A program made the position numbers and the translations under genes. Shown here in pieces: positions 53,811 through 62,121 of a stretch of 64,000 nucleotides of DNA. Each line of letters starts with the position of its first letter. Within the stretch, counting starts at the first letter, position 1. Origin of the DNA: Gammaproteobacteria bacterium (GTDB lineage: Bacteria > Pseudomonadota > Gammaproteobacteria > JAJRRL01); contig JAJRRL010000040.1 of assembly GCA_024279495.1 (NCBI GenBank), positions 1 through 64,000 of the forward strand, given 5' to 3'. The notes below the pieces were generated by a model. The model saw only the letters and a program-made list of their open reading frames with translations. It was not told where the DNA came from and ran no database searches.

Positions 53811-54868
53811 TGAGTGAGATGAACGTATTAGCTAAGCTCAAGCCAGAGCCTGGCTTGAGTTTATCGAAAGCACCTGTCCCTGAATACGGACGTAGTGATG
53901 TCTTGATTAAAATTAAAAAGACAGCTATTTGCGGTACTGATTTACATATTTATAAGTGGGATGATTGGGCGAAAAAAACAGTCCCTGTTCCCATGCATGT
54001 AGGTCATGAGTTTGCAGGTGAAGTCGTTGAGATTGGATCCGATGTAAAGCGATTTAAAGTAGGTGATCGTGTGTCAGGTGAAGGTCATTTAGTGTGTATG
54101 CAGTGCCGACATTGCAGGGCAGGTAATTTTCATTTGTGCCCAGAAACATCGGGAATAGGTGTGAATTGCCCAGGTGCGTTTGCAGAATATTTGGTGATGC
54201 CATCGTTTAATACTTTTGCTATTCCTGATAGCATTTCCGATGACATTGCATCCATCTTTGATCCTTTGGGCAACGCTGTTCACACCGCTTTGTCTTTTGA
54301 TCTTTTGGGTGAAGATGTCTTGATCACAGGGGCAGGGCCTGTTGGTATTATGTGTGCGGCAATTGCGCGTCATGCTGGCGCTAGACACGTGGTTGTTACC
54401 GATGTAAATCCTTATCGCTTAGAGCTTGCTAAGCAGTTCGATATCTCTGCTGCGGTGAATGTATCGGATTGCAGTTCCGCCGACCAAGTGGCTGATAAAG
54501 TACGCGGCGTGATGGCAAGATTGGGTATGCAAGAAGGCTTTGATGTTACCTTAGAAGCATCAGGTAATGCATCGGCTATTAATGCTGCGGTGAAGACTAG
54601 TGTGACTGGCGGCAAAATGGTTTTGTTAGGCATAACAGGGGAAAAAGAAATTGCAGTCGATTGGAATGCTTTGGTCTTTAAAAGCTTACGCTTGAAGGGT
54701 ATTTATGGGCGTGAAATGTTTGAAACATGGTATAAAATGACAGCCATGCTAGAAAGCGGTTTAAACGTTGATGCACTCATTACGCATCGCTTGCCTTACA
54801 CCGATTTCGAAACAGGTTTTCAGGCGATGAAGGCCGGCGAATGCGGCAAGGTGATTCTCTCCTGGTAA
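53810..54868 (+). CDS. tdh: L-threonine 3-dehydrogenase
   Basis: Tdh is a zinc-dependent medium-chain dehydrogenase that oxidises threonine to 2-amino-3-ketobutyrate, the substrate of Kbl. The 352 residues carry [17 protein letters not shown] near 44 with the catalytic zinc Cys, and [12 protein letters not shown] near 66. The structural zinc cysteines ([15 protein letters not shown] near 98) and the NAD-binding [18 protein letters not shown] near 177 follow. With kbl it gives a two-step threonine-to-glycine route, consistent with amino acids as carbon sources. Confidence 0.96.
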   Translation: MSEMNVLAKLKPEPGLSLSKAPVPEYGRSDVLIKIKKTAICGTDLHIYKWDDWAKKTVPVPMHVGHEFAGEVVEIGSDVKRFKVGDRVSGEGHLVCMQCRHCRAGNFHLCPETSGIGVNCPGAFAEYLVMPSFNTFAIPDSISDDIASIFDPLGNAVHTALSFDLLGEDVLITGAGPVGIMCAAIARHAGARHVVVTDVNPYRLELAKQFDISAAVNVSDCSSADQVADKVRGVMARLGMQEGFDVTLEASGNASAINAAVKTSVTGGKMVLLGITGEKEIAVDWNALVFKSLRLKGIYGREMFETWYKMTAMLESGLNVDALITHRLPYTDFETGFQAMKAGECGKVILSW

Positions 54869-55531
54869 GGGTCGAAATTGTCCCTTTTTCCCGCTGTCTT
54901 TGCCTGTGCCGTTGAAAAACGGTATTGAGCTTGTGCTTCCGGAAGATTAAATAGCCTTAACCACTTGCCTGCGCCGTTGAAAAACGGTGTCATCCTCAGG
55001 AACGTAGTGACGTCGAGGACCCATTTTAAAGATTTCGTTTCAGCTTTAGCTGAGACTAGAAAGTTAGATAGCCTCAACCACTTGCCTGCACCGTTGAAAA
55101 ACGGTGTCATCCCCAGGAACAAAGTGACGTCGGGGACCTAGGCTTGATCCGTTGTTACGAAGTAACAACTAGCGATCTTTCAAGATTAAGCCCCAACATT
55201 ATTGTGAGTGTAACCCTGCAGAGAGATTTTAAAAGTTAAAACTGTACGTTCCGCTTTTTCATCGACTTTTCGTCTAACCTTACCTCAAAGTTTCAAATTC
55301 CATGCGCCGTAAAGCACTTTCCCTTCGGGGTGATCAATAAGGATGAATTATCAACCATTTTTGATGCTTGCCGCTCTTTTGTTGAGCGTTTTTTTAGGGT
55401 AAAATAAAGCACATTGACTCTGTAAGTGATTGATTTTTACTTGCAACCAGCTTTGAAAGGTGGAATCGTTAAGGTTTCTTTAATCAGAGTCTGGTATATT
55501 GAGTCATATAAGGTTAAATCAGAGGTGCATT
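54869..55531. repeat. Repeat-filled gap: tandem R1 half-elements and part of R2
   Basis: No gene is seen. Two plus R1 half-elements (54988-55060 with the arm CAGCTTTAGCTG, and 55105-55180 with GTTGTTACGAAGTAACAAC) each follow the left hairpin module CCGTTGAAAAACGG; a third such module lies at about 54908-54924. A half R2 element runs from about 55248 to 55300 (TACGTTCCGCTTTTTCATCG onward). Positions 55380-55531 are AT-rich and probably hold the promoter of the next gene. Confidence 0.83.
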
Positions 55532-56488
55532 ATGCCAGGTCAAGATAAACGAAAAGAAGAATTATCCCTCAAGGAGCAAAAGCTTCTTGCGCCTGCTTTG
55601 CGCCACTTAATGTTTCATTCGGGTTTGTTTAACCGAGCTGTGTTGGAGGAGCCTACTGACCACAACAGCAACGGTGTTCTTACTCGAGTCATTTCTTCTC
55701 ATGTTAGAGACATTCCTGCTACAAGGAGAGCTTCTGATGAAGTCGCCCTTTGGAGTGAGTATCAGAACCCCCTCGAAGACATGATTTATGCACGGGCTTA
55801 TACAGCGATGGTTGATATTATCAACGAGACAAATGCTGAGCCCTCCTTGCCACCATTAAAAGTAGCGATTTACCATCCCGCCAGCACTGTCACTAATAAG
55901 GGTCAAGAAACGAATACGCCTCCCATGGTTATCACTAATGCTGTAAAATCTGATAAACCCATGAAGGTTATCCTCTCAGGTGATCACTATCAGTTTTATC
56001 CACAAGCTAAAGAAGGTCCAACAGGAAAAACAACACCTGCAGAAAATAATTGTTCGTTTGCCTCGTTGTTGCAGTTGTTGAAATATGACGATAAGCAACG
56101 TTATTTGCTTCCTTTGATTGAGCAGGCGAAAAAATCTGATTTTTCTCATGAAGGTTTTGCTGCTCTAGAAGATTTTGCAAACGGTAGAGACATCACATTC
56201 AAACAAACGGCAGTGGTGGAAGTCCCAACAAAAAAAAGTCTTGGACGTGTTTTGAGTGCCTACGCAAAAGAGTATGCTTTGCATGAAAGTGGCGACAAAA
56301 AAACAGATGAAACAGCTTATAAAAAAACAGTTGAGAGTTGCATGAAAGCAGTGGGTGAGTTTGATGCGGATAAACCGCTATCAACTGGCGACATGGCTTT
56401 ATTTGTGCAGCAGCAAGCAAAAAGGCTGCGTGAATTTGAAAAACAAAATGAGAGAACATCTGGCGATTCTTCGAGTCCTGCGCTTTAA
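55532..56488 (+). CDS. Unknown protein with HYQF/NCSF motif region
   Basis: This 318-residue protein is not recognised. It is soluble, with a helical N-terminus. The central part has VKVILSGDHYQFYPQA-like sequence near residue 155 and, about 15 residues on, AENNCSFASLLQLLKYDD near 173. The C-terminus is Lys-rich and helical. The motif region recurs in the truncated gene downstream (HYQFSSNASSGPTAE, then SNCSFSSVLQLLKHH). A His-Tyr strand next to an Asn-Cys-x-Phe helix start is reminiscent of OTU-type cysteine peptidases, but the order is unusual and no full domain is evident. The start is the ATG at 55532 with AGAGGTG upstream; a TTG at 55499 is unlikely. Confidence 0.75.
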   Translation: MPGQDKRKEELSLKEQKLLAPALRHLMFHSGLFNRAVLEEPTDHNSNGVLTRVISSHVRDIPATRRASDEVALWSEYQNPLEDMIYARAYTAMVDIINETNAEPSLPPLKVAIYHPASTVTNKGQETNTPPMVITNAVKSDKPMKVILSGDHYQFYPQAKEGPTGKTTPAENNCSFASLLQLLKYDDKQRYLLPLIEQAKKSDFSHEGFAALEDFANGRDITFKQTAVVEVPTKKSLGRVLSAYAKEYALHESGDKKTDETAYKKTVESCMKAVGEFDADKPLSTGDMALFVQQQAKRLREFEKQNERTSGDSSSPAL

Positions 56489-56513
56489 GCTGCGATAGGC
56501 GTTTCAAAACCGA

Positions 56514-56966
56514 TGACTAAAGAGGCTTGGTATTTCGATAGATTATCACCATAAAGATGATTCTAGACAACGTGCCGAGGTGAAAAACCAAGTTGGTGAT
56601 GATGCTGTGCAGATGGCCGTTATTTTGAAAGACGGACATTATCAATTTTCCTCTAATGCATCATCTGGCCCTACTGCAGAAACAAGTGGGCAAGGGTCCA
56701 ACTGCTCCTTTTCTTCTGTGTTGCAGTTATTGAAGCATCATGGCCAAGAAGGCCGCTTGAAAGACCTAATAGCCAAAGCTAAGAACACAGGTTTTGATCA
56801 TCCGGATTTAGGTATTCTAGACGCTTTTTCACAGGGGCGTGATTTAGGGGTGAGCTCAAAGACCGATGGCAAGCCCGCTTGGCATGTAAACAGGCCATCG
56901 AAAGAAGCACCTACGGCGCCTTCAATTAATGCCTCCTCAGAAGAGGACAGAGGCTTTACTCTGTAG
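56514..56966 (+). pseudogene. Truncated paralogue of the preceding gene
   Basis: A frame open from 56517 to 56966 encodes the motif region of the preceding protein: KDGHYQFSSNASSGPTAETS, NCSFSSVLQLLKHHGQEGRL, then LDAFSQGRDLGV. It lacks the first ~140 residues of that protein and most of its C-terminus. There is no convincing start: a GTG at 56580 and an ATG at 56613 lack ribosome sites. An ATG at 56513 opens a different frame that stops after 13 codons, which suggests a frameshift. The best reading is a decayed duplicate or a partial gene. Expression as a 128-residue (GTG) or shorter protein cannot be excluded. Confidence 0.6.
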
Positions 56967-57045
56967 CGCATTATCGCGTATTCATCTTCTTTAATCTGAG
57001 GTATACTCAGCACTCCGAGCTCGAGTTCTAGGAGAGTAAGAGTAT

Positions 57046-57798
57046 ATGATTATCTGTGTTCCCATTAAGCGGGTCATCGATTACCGTGTGTCAGCACACA
57101 TTCGGCCTGATGCAGATGCTATTGTCACTGCAGGTGTAAAGCATTCTATTAATCCCTTCGATGAAATCGCTTTAGAAAGAGCTTTGCAAGAGCGCGATTC
57201 AGGTTTGGTAAAAAAAGTGATTGTTGTTGCAGTAGGCGATGCCGATACTAACGAAATATTACGATCAGCTTTAGCGATGGGTGCCGATGAAGCGCATCGA
57301 ATTCATGCAAGCAAAACGCCATCACCTTTTTTAACGGCTCAGTTACTTAAGCTATGGTTGGAAAAGAATCCTTGCGATTGCATCATCACAGGAAAACAAG
57401 CGATAGATGATGATGCAAACCAATTAGGCCAATTGTTAGCGGGTTTTTTGGGGTGGTCGCAAGCAATGTTTGCTTCAAAGGTGAGCTTTAAAAAAGAAGC
57501 TGCTGTTGAGGTCACGCGAGAAATTGATGGAGGCTTAGAAACAATAGTCTGTCAAATGCCGGCAGTGATTAGTGCTGATTTACGTTTAGCTGAACCTAGG
57601 CTTGCAAGTTTGCCCGCAATTATGCTTGCAAAAGGAAAACCTATTACAGTGACTGACGCGAGTGAGTTAGAGCTGTCTCTCACTGAAAAAACACGTGTTT
57701 TTAATTATCGCACAGCTCCCATTCGACAAGGTGGAAAACGAGTAGCCAATCTAAATGAGTTAATGCAAGTCCTCAATGAAGCGGGGATGGAAGCATGA
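57046..57798 (+). CDS. etfB: Electron transfer flavoprotein beta subunit
   Basis: EtfB pairs with EtfA to carry electrons from acyl-CoA and amino-acid-derived dehydrogenases to ETF-quinone oxidoreductase. The 250 residues begin MIICVPIKRVIDYRV and contain NPFDEIALERALQ near 38. The AMP-binding region is near 118 (ITGKQAIDDDANQLGQLLAGFLGW), followed by VTREIDGGLETI near 163 and the signature-type DLRLAEPRLASLPAIMLAKG near 182. The stop overlaps etfA by 4 bp. Confidence 0.95.
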   Translation: MIICVPIKRVIDYRVSAHIRPDADAIVTAGVKHSINPFDEIALERALQERDSGLVKKVIVVAVGDADTNEILRSALAMGADEAHRIHASKTPSPFLTAQLLKLWLEKNPCDCIITGKQAIDDDANQLGQLLAGFLGWSQAMFASKVSFKKEAAVEVTREIDGGLETIVCQMPAVISADLRLAEPRLASLPAIMLAKGKPITVTDASELELSLTEKTRVFNYRTAPIRQGGKRVANLNELMQVLNEAGMEA

Positions 57799-58763
57799 CG
57801 GTTGGCGTATTGATTGAGCACGATGGAAAGCACATGAAAACATCGTCTCGCCATGTGATTACAGCAGCGTCTGAGTGTCAAAAACCTATTATTGCTTTGG
57901 TGATTGGCTATCAGCTGGATTCCATTGCAGCTGAAGTTGCCTTATGTGATGGATTGGATGCTGTTTGGGTGCTTGATCACCCTGATTATGAGTATGCCTC
58001 AGCAGAAAGAGTAGCCCTTTGGGTTGCTTCTTTAGCGCTAACGCATGTGCTTGCATCGGCTAATGCTTTTGGGAAAAATCTAATACCTCGCATTGCTGCT
58101 CTTTTAAATGTGTCACCCATTGATGGCGTTTTATCAATCCTTGCCGATAAGCATTATGTGAGAGCTATGTATGCAGGACATATTTTGTGTGATGTTATCT
58201 CTGACGATCTCATTCAATGTGTGACCATTACTCCCACAGCTTTTAAATCGTGTGCTTCGCTCAAGCAAGCAGTTTCGATTGAATCGCACGCGTCAGTAGA
58301 CCTACCGCTTTTATCAAAAAGAGTATCCATGCATCAAGCAGATAGTGAATCGCCAGAGTTAGCAACAGCTGCTTGTGTGATGACGATTGGGCGAGGTGTA
58401 CCACCAGAGTTGATTCCGCGCATTAAGCGCTTGGCTAAACGCTATAAAGCAGCTTTAGGGGCAACACGAGCAGTTGTCGATGCGGGTTTGCTACCTAACG
58501 AGTGTCAAGTTGGCCAAACAGGCCAGGTAGTTGCACCTGACTTATACATTGCTTGGGGTGTGTCTGGTGCAGTACAGCATTTGGCTGGTATGAAGCATAG
58601 CAAGCAGATTGTGTCTATCAATAAAAATCCAGATGCGCCAATGAATGCATTTGCAGATTTTGTGTTGGAAGCAGATGTGGTTAGTGTGTTATCTGCTTGG
58701 GAAGCGCGTTTCGCAAGCTTGGAAGAGAAATGTGTCAGTCAAGAGCTAGAGTACGAGCTTTAG
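57795..58763 (+). CDS. etfA: Electron transfer flavoprotein alpha subunit
   Basis: EtfA binds FAD and completes the ETF heterodimer. The 322 residues have an N-terminal domain similar in fold to EtfB and a C-terminal FAD domain. That domain holds LGATRAVVDAGLLPNECQVG near 215, GQVVAPDLYIAWGVSGAVQH near 238 and INKNPDAPMNAFADF near 275. It overlaps etfB (ATGA). The pair fits the branched-chain amino acid and threonine catabolism genes elsewhere in the window. ETF-quinone oxidoreductase is not seen here. Confidence 0.95.
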   Translation: MTVGVLIEHDGKHMKTSSRHVITAASECQKPIIALVIGYQLDSIAAEVALCDGLDAVWVLDHPDYEYASAERVALWVASLALTHVLASANAFGKNLIPRIAALLNVSPIDGVLSILADKHYVRAMYAGHILCDVISDDLIQCVTITPTAFKSCASLKQAVSIESHASVDLPLLSKRVSMHQADSESPELATAACVMTIGRGVPPELIPRIKRLAKRYKAALGATRAVVDAGLLPNECQVGQTGQVVAPDLYIAWGVSGAVQHLAGMKHSKQIVSINKNPDAPMNAFADFVLEADVVSVLSAWEARFASLEEKCVSQELEYEL

Positions 58764-58778
58764 AGTCAAGGAGGTCCT

Positions 58779-59879
58779 GTGAGTAGGTTAATCGGTTCTA
58801 TTTTATTGATGTTAGGTACTTGCGTAGGTGCAGCCATGTTGGCCTTGCCTATCGTGACAGCAGGGCAGCCAATGCCTATTGTTTTTCTAATGTTGTTTGG
58901 CTGTTGGATTTTGATGAGTCTGGGTGCTTGGGCTTTGTTTGCAAGCACAAAAAATCAGCCTTTGTCGGCGAACCTTTTAAGTTTGTCAGCGTCTTTGGGT
59001 AAACCTGTGCGCCTTATTACTTGGTTTGCTTATTTGCTTCTTCTTTATGCGTTGATTTGCGCTTATTTGTCTGGCAGTAGTGATTTAGTGCAAGCAGGTT
59101 TGCGTTCGTGGCACTGGCCTTGCCCGAGATGGTTAGCAACGCTGATTGCAACCGTGTGTTTAAGTGCGTTGGTGTATCGAGGTATCACTTGGGTTGATTG
59201 GACGAATCGATTTTTAATGGGAGCTAAGTTGCTATTGGTTTTTGGTTTGTTGACGGTGATCGCTCCTCATGTTGGTGCGACTCACTTGGCAAAAACACAA
59301 GCTCATTGGCCACCTTTTTCAGTGCTTATGGTGATTGTAACAGCGTTTGGTTTTGCAGTAATTGTGCCTTCTTTGAGGCAGTATTTAAATGACGATAGAC
59401 GGAAATTAGCCTGGGCTTTAGGCATTGGCTCTACGTTACCTTTGCTGCTTTATTGTGTTTGGATTTCTTTGGTTCAAGCTTCTGTTCCTTGGTCCGGTTC
59501 GCATGGTTTGTTAGCGATGGGGTCGGGCTCTCATGCCACAACGCAGCTGATGCACGCCTTGCAAGTGGTCACCCACATGCCGTGGTTGCACCCTGTGGCT
59601 GTGTGGTTTGTCTCGCTGTGTGCTTTAACTGCTTTTTTAAGTGTATCTGTGTGCTTGATTGATTTTTTGGCTGACGGCATTCCTGCTTTGGCTTTGCCTA
59701 AGCGTCGCTTGTGTCTGATTGCTCTGACTTACCTCCCGCCAATGTTCGTTGTTTTGCTTAAACCAGGCTTATTTGTGATAGCGCTTTCATGGGCGGGATA
59801 TTGCTGTTTGTATATCCTGATTTTGCTTCCTTTAGCGATGTGGGTGTTTTCTAAGATATCGCAGCGATCTAGCCGTTGA
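58779..59879 (+). CDS. Aromatic amino acid permease (HAAAP family)
   Basis: This is an inner-membrane amino acid/proton symporter of the hydroxy/aromatic amino acid permease family (TyrP/Mtr-like). The 366 residues have about 11 hydrophobic segments and the family start GSILLMLGTCVGAAMLALPI, equivalent to the GxxIGAGxLALP substrate motif. Tyrosine or tryptophan is the probable substrate, but specificity cannot be read. The start is a GTG with AAGGAGG four bases upstream. It follows etfA by 15 bp, so it may be cotranscribed. Confidence 0.85.
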   Translation: MSRLIGSILLMLGTCVGAAMLALPIVTAGQPMPIVFLMLFGCWILMSLGAWALFASTKNQPLSANLLSLSASLGKPVRLITWFAYLLLLYALICAYLSGSSDLVQAGLRSWHWPCPRWLATLIATVCLSALVYRGITWVDWTNRFLMGAKLLLVFGLLTVIAPHVGATHLAKTQAHWPPFSVLMVIVTAFGFAVIVPSLRQYLNDDRRKLAWALGIGSTLPLLLYCVWISLVQASVPWSGSHGLLAMGSGSHATTQLMHALQVVTHMPWLHPVAVWFVSLCALTAFLSVSVCLIDFLADGIPALALPKRRLCLIALTYLPPMFVVLLKPGLFVIALSWAGYCCLYILILLPLAMWVFSKISQRSSR

Positions 59880-59949
59880 TTTCTGTCTTTTCACATTCTT
59901 CTTAACATGATAGAGTGGTATCCAAAATTTACTTCCTAAGGGGTAGTCT

Positions 59950-60396
59950 ATGTGTCTCACAAGAATGCGGCCTTACCGCGTATTGCTTGCCTTAGTTTTT
60001 GGCTTGTGCGGTGTATTTGTGCTTTATTTGCTAGCGCCTTCACCGGTGTATCCAATCAGCGGTCTTTTGTTGCCCAACGATGTCTCTGCTAGAGTTGTTC
60101 CGGCTAACCAAGTGCAGCTTTTTTCTGCCAACCAACTACCAGCCGACCTCTACAAAGTGCGTGGTCACGTTAGTTTGGTTTGGCATTCTCCTAAGGCTTC
60201 CATCGATAAAGAGCGCTCTTTAATTGATAAGGCTAGGCAAGATGCTTCTGCCAATGGAGCTAATGCCATTATCATGAATGTTTTGGGGCATACAGCCAGA
60301 AATGTTTCTAGCCAATGGGCAAGTTACCGACTAGAAGGTCAGGCTGTGTATGTACCGCAGCTCGAGTTATTACGCCCGAAGGAGGCCTCCTCATGA
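59950..60396 (+). CDS. Small membrane-anchored protein, unknown
   Basis: This 148-residue protein has one N-terminal hydrophobic helix (VLLALVFGLCGVFVLYLLA near 11-29), probably an uncleaved anchor, and a soluble domain outside the cytoplasm. The region VQLFSANQLPADLYKVRGHV near 54 and the helix KARQDASANGANAIIMNVLG near 96 recall small alpha/beta domains in envelope lipoproteins such as RcsF-like folds, but I cannot assign it. The stop overlaps the lepB start by 4 bp, so the two are cotranscribed. Confidence 0.75.
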   Translation: MCLTRMRPYRVLLALVFGLCGVFVLYLLAPSPVYPISGLLLPNDVSARVVPANQVQLFSANQLPADLYKVRGHVSLVWHSPKASIDKERSLIDKARQDASANGANAIIMNVLGHTARNVSSQWASYRLEGQAVYVPQLELLRPKEASS

Positions 60397-61175
60397 TTTT
60401 AGATTTAGAAGGTATTTTAGCGCTGCTTGCTGTTTTTACTGGCATTGTGGTGTTGGTGGATTATGTACTCACACGGCAGCAACGAAAAACACTGGGTAAT
60501 GACATGCATTACCCGTGGCTGATCGATTGGTCACGTGCTTTGTTTCCTGTGTTGATCGCTGTGTTGATCATACGAAGCTTCATTGTTCAGCCATACCGTG
60601 TTCCAACGGGTTCTTTAGAGCCTACGGTAATGCCTGGCGATTTGATTTTGGTAAACCAATATGAATACGGTTTTCATCTTCCTGTTTGGCATACAGAAAT
60701 AATGAAAGTCTCTAAGCCTAAGCGCGGTCAGATTGTACTTTTCCGTTGGCCTGTGAATCCAGGAATTACGTTTGTGAAGCGTTTGGTGGGTATGCCTGGC
60801 GATCACATCAGCTATGTGAATAAAGTGCTAACCATTAACGGTAAAGAAGCTAAGCAAACCTTTGTGAAAAACACCGAAGATCGTGAGTTTCCGGGGCAGC
60901 ATATTGCTGTGAAAGAATACCGCGAAGACCTAAAAGGTGTTGAACACAATATTTGGCGACGAGCAGATATGCCTGGCAAGAATTTTAAAGACCTAGTGGT
61001 TCCACCAGGTCATTATTTCATGATGGGTGACAATCGTGATGGCAGCGATGATAGCCGCGGCTGGGGCTTTGTTCCTAAAGACGCCTTAATTGGTCGAGCC
61101 ATGTGGACTATGATCAACCTTAAAAACGTGTTTGCTATGCATCATGTATTTTCCAGGTCTGGGATTCATCTTTAA
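60393..61175 (+). CDS. lepB: Signal peptidase I
   Basis: LepB cleaves signal peptides of exported proteins on the outer face of the inner membrane. The 260 residues have two N-terminal membrane segments (about 8-25 and 47-65). The catalytic Ser lies in VPTGSLEPTVMPGD near 73 (Leu replaces the usual Met after Ser) and the catalytic Lys in ITFVKRLVGMPGDHI near 123. The late motif GDNRDGSDDSRGWGFVP is near 219. The start is the ATG at 60393 behind GAAGGAGG; the longer frame lies inside the upstream gene. The typical partners lepA and rnc are absent. Confidence 0.95.
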   Translation: MILDLEGILALLAVFTGIVVLVDYVLTRQQRKTLGNDMHYPWLIDWSRALFPVLIAVLIIRSFIVQPYRVPTGSLEPTVMPGDLILVNQYEYGFHLPVWHTEIMKVSKPKRGQIVLFRWPVNPGITFVKRLVGMPGDHISYVNKVLTINGKEAKQTFVKNTEDREFPGQHIAVKEYREDLKGVEHNIWRRADMPGKNFKDLVVPPGHYFMMGDNRDGSDDSRGWGFVPKDALIGRAMWTMINLKNVFAMHHVFSRSGIHL

Positions 61176-61177
61176 GG

Positions 61178-61296
61178 AAATCCCCATTTTCGGTCAATCT
61201 TAGACGAAAACTCTCTTCAAAATGCTCAAGTACTTTGTGTACGTTCCGCTTTTTCATCGGCTTTTCGTCTAACCTTGACTTAAAACTGGGAATTTC
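61178..61296. repeat. R2 palindromic repeat, copy 3
   Basis: It starts GAAATCCCCATTTTCGGTC 3 bp after the lepB stop and ends AACTGGGAATTTCC. Outer ends are inverted copies. Inner arms TTAGACGAAAA (about 61210) and TTTTCGTCTAA (about 61262) are perfect 11-bp inverted repeats. A central GTACTTTGTGTAC hairpin lies between them. A partial extra arm follows at 61305-61330. Confidence 0.85.
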
Positions 61297-61740
61297 CCAC
61301 AGCCATTTTCGGTCAATCTTAGACGAAAATCAGAAAGCCCTAAGCATTTGCTTGCACCGTTGAAAAAAGGTGTCATCCGAAGGCAACGTAGTGACGTCGA
61401 GGACCCAGGCTTGATCCGTTGTTACGAAGTAACAACTAGGATCTTTCAATATTCAGCCCCAACATTACCGTGAGCGTAAGCCTGTAGAGAGGTTTTAAGA
61501 ATTAAAATTTATAAAGATCCTTAGTTCATGCTTCGCACGAACTGGATCGAAGCTAGGCCCCCGACGTCATTATATTCCTGGGGGTGACAAGGGTGGGGTG
61601 CAGGCAACGGAGGGGGGTGATTTAAGAGTGAATGCAACCTTGCAGATAGGTTTTGAAAATTAAAATTGATACAGATCCTTGATCCGTTGTTACGAAGTAA
61701 CAACTAGGATCGTTCTAAATCAATAAAGTTCTCTAATACC
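61297..61740. repeat. Repeat-filled gap with an R1 composite element
   Basis: No gene is seen. The R1 composite spans 61371-61589: a plus half to 61446 with the arm GTTGTTACGAAGTAACAAC, a 66-bp AT-rich spacer, and a minus half from 61513. The left hairpin module ACCGTTGAAAAAAGGT precedes it at about 61356. A truncated copy with the same GTTGTTACGAAGTAACAAC arm lies at 61671-61712. Confidence 0.86.
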
Positions 61741-62031
61741 TCAAGAGCCGTAAGCACACCTCAATGTTTTTTTCCAGTTACCTTCACCATACCAGAAGCA
61801 GCGAGCTGATTTTTTGCCATTTGTTCCATAGTAACAGCGTGCGTAGCAACCCCAGTATGCGACAGGCTTTGATATTTTCACGATCTTCATTGGGCAACTT
61901 GGAGTGACCAGTGAGCCATGGGTTTGGAGGTGCTCATTTATTTTCTTGTAATCGTAATCGCAATTAGCAAAAGCCTGTGAAGCCAAGAAAAGAGCGCTAG
62001 AAGCTGTTATTGCTAAAAGTGTTTTCTGCAT
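61741..62031 (-). CDS. Small exported cysteine-rich protein, unknown
   Basis: This 96-residue protein has a clear signal peptide (LLAITASSALFLASQAFA, cleavage near 22). The mature part of about 74 residues has six cysteines (NCDY, SCPM, GCYA, RCYY, RCFW, RCAY), many aromatic residues and a basic charge. Six cysteines in so short a chain suggest a disulfide-stabilised secreted peptide. I recognise no family. GGGGA lies six bases before the ATG. Upstream is a CTATA tandem repeat that overlaps the likely promoter. Confidence 0.78.
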   Translation of the reverse strand: MQKTLLAITASSALFLASQAFANCDYDYKKINEHLQTHGSLVTPSCPMKIVKISKPVAYWGCYARCYYGTNGKKSARCFWYGEGNWKKTLRCAYGS

Positions 62032-62060
62032 GATGCATCCCCTAAAATAAACAAAACTGT

Positions 62061-62077
62061 CTATACTATACTATACT
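62061..62077. repeat. CTATA pentanucleotide tandem repeat before the small Cys-rich gene
   Basis: Three CTATA units lie in tandem 30-46 bp upstream of the minus-strand ATG. Read on the minus strand they create overlapping TATAGT hexamers that could serve as -10 boxes. A GTCTTTT-AAAAGAC palindrome lies at 62082-62096. Confidence 0.6.
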
Positions 62078-62121
62078 AGTAGTCTTTTTAAAAGACACGC
62101 TAAGAATCCTAAACAGGTAAC

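Noticed and set aside
54820-55122. Minus-strand frame with an internal duplicated peptide (FLGMTPFFNGAGKWLRL-like)
   Set aside because: The apparent peptide repeat comes from translating two R1 half-elements in tandem.
54960-55180. Possible CRISPR array from closely spaced direct repeats
   Set aside because: The two copies are about 75 bp long, imperfect and not regularly spaced with unique spacers, and no cas genes are present.
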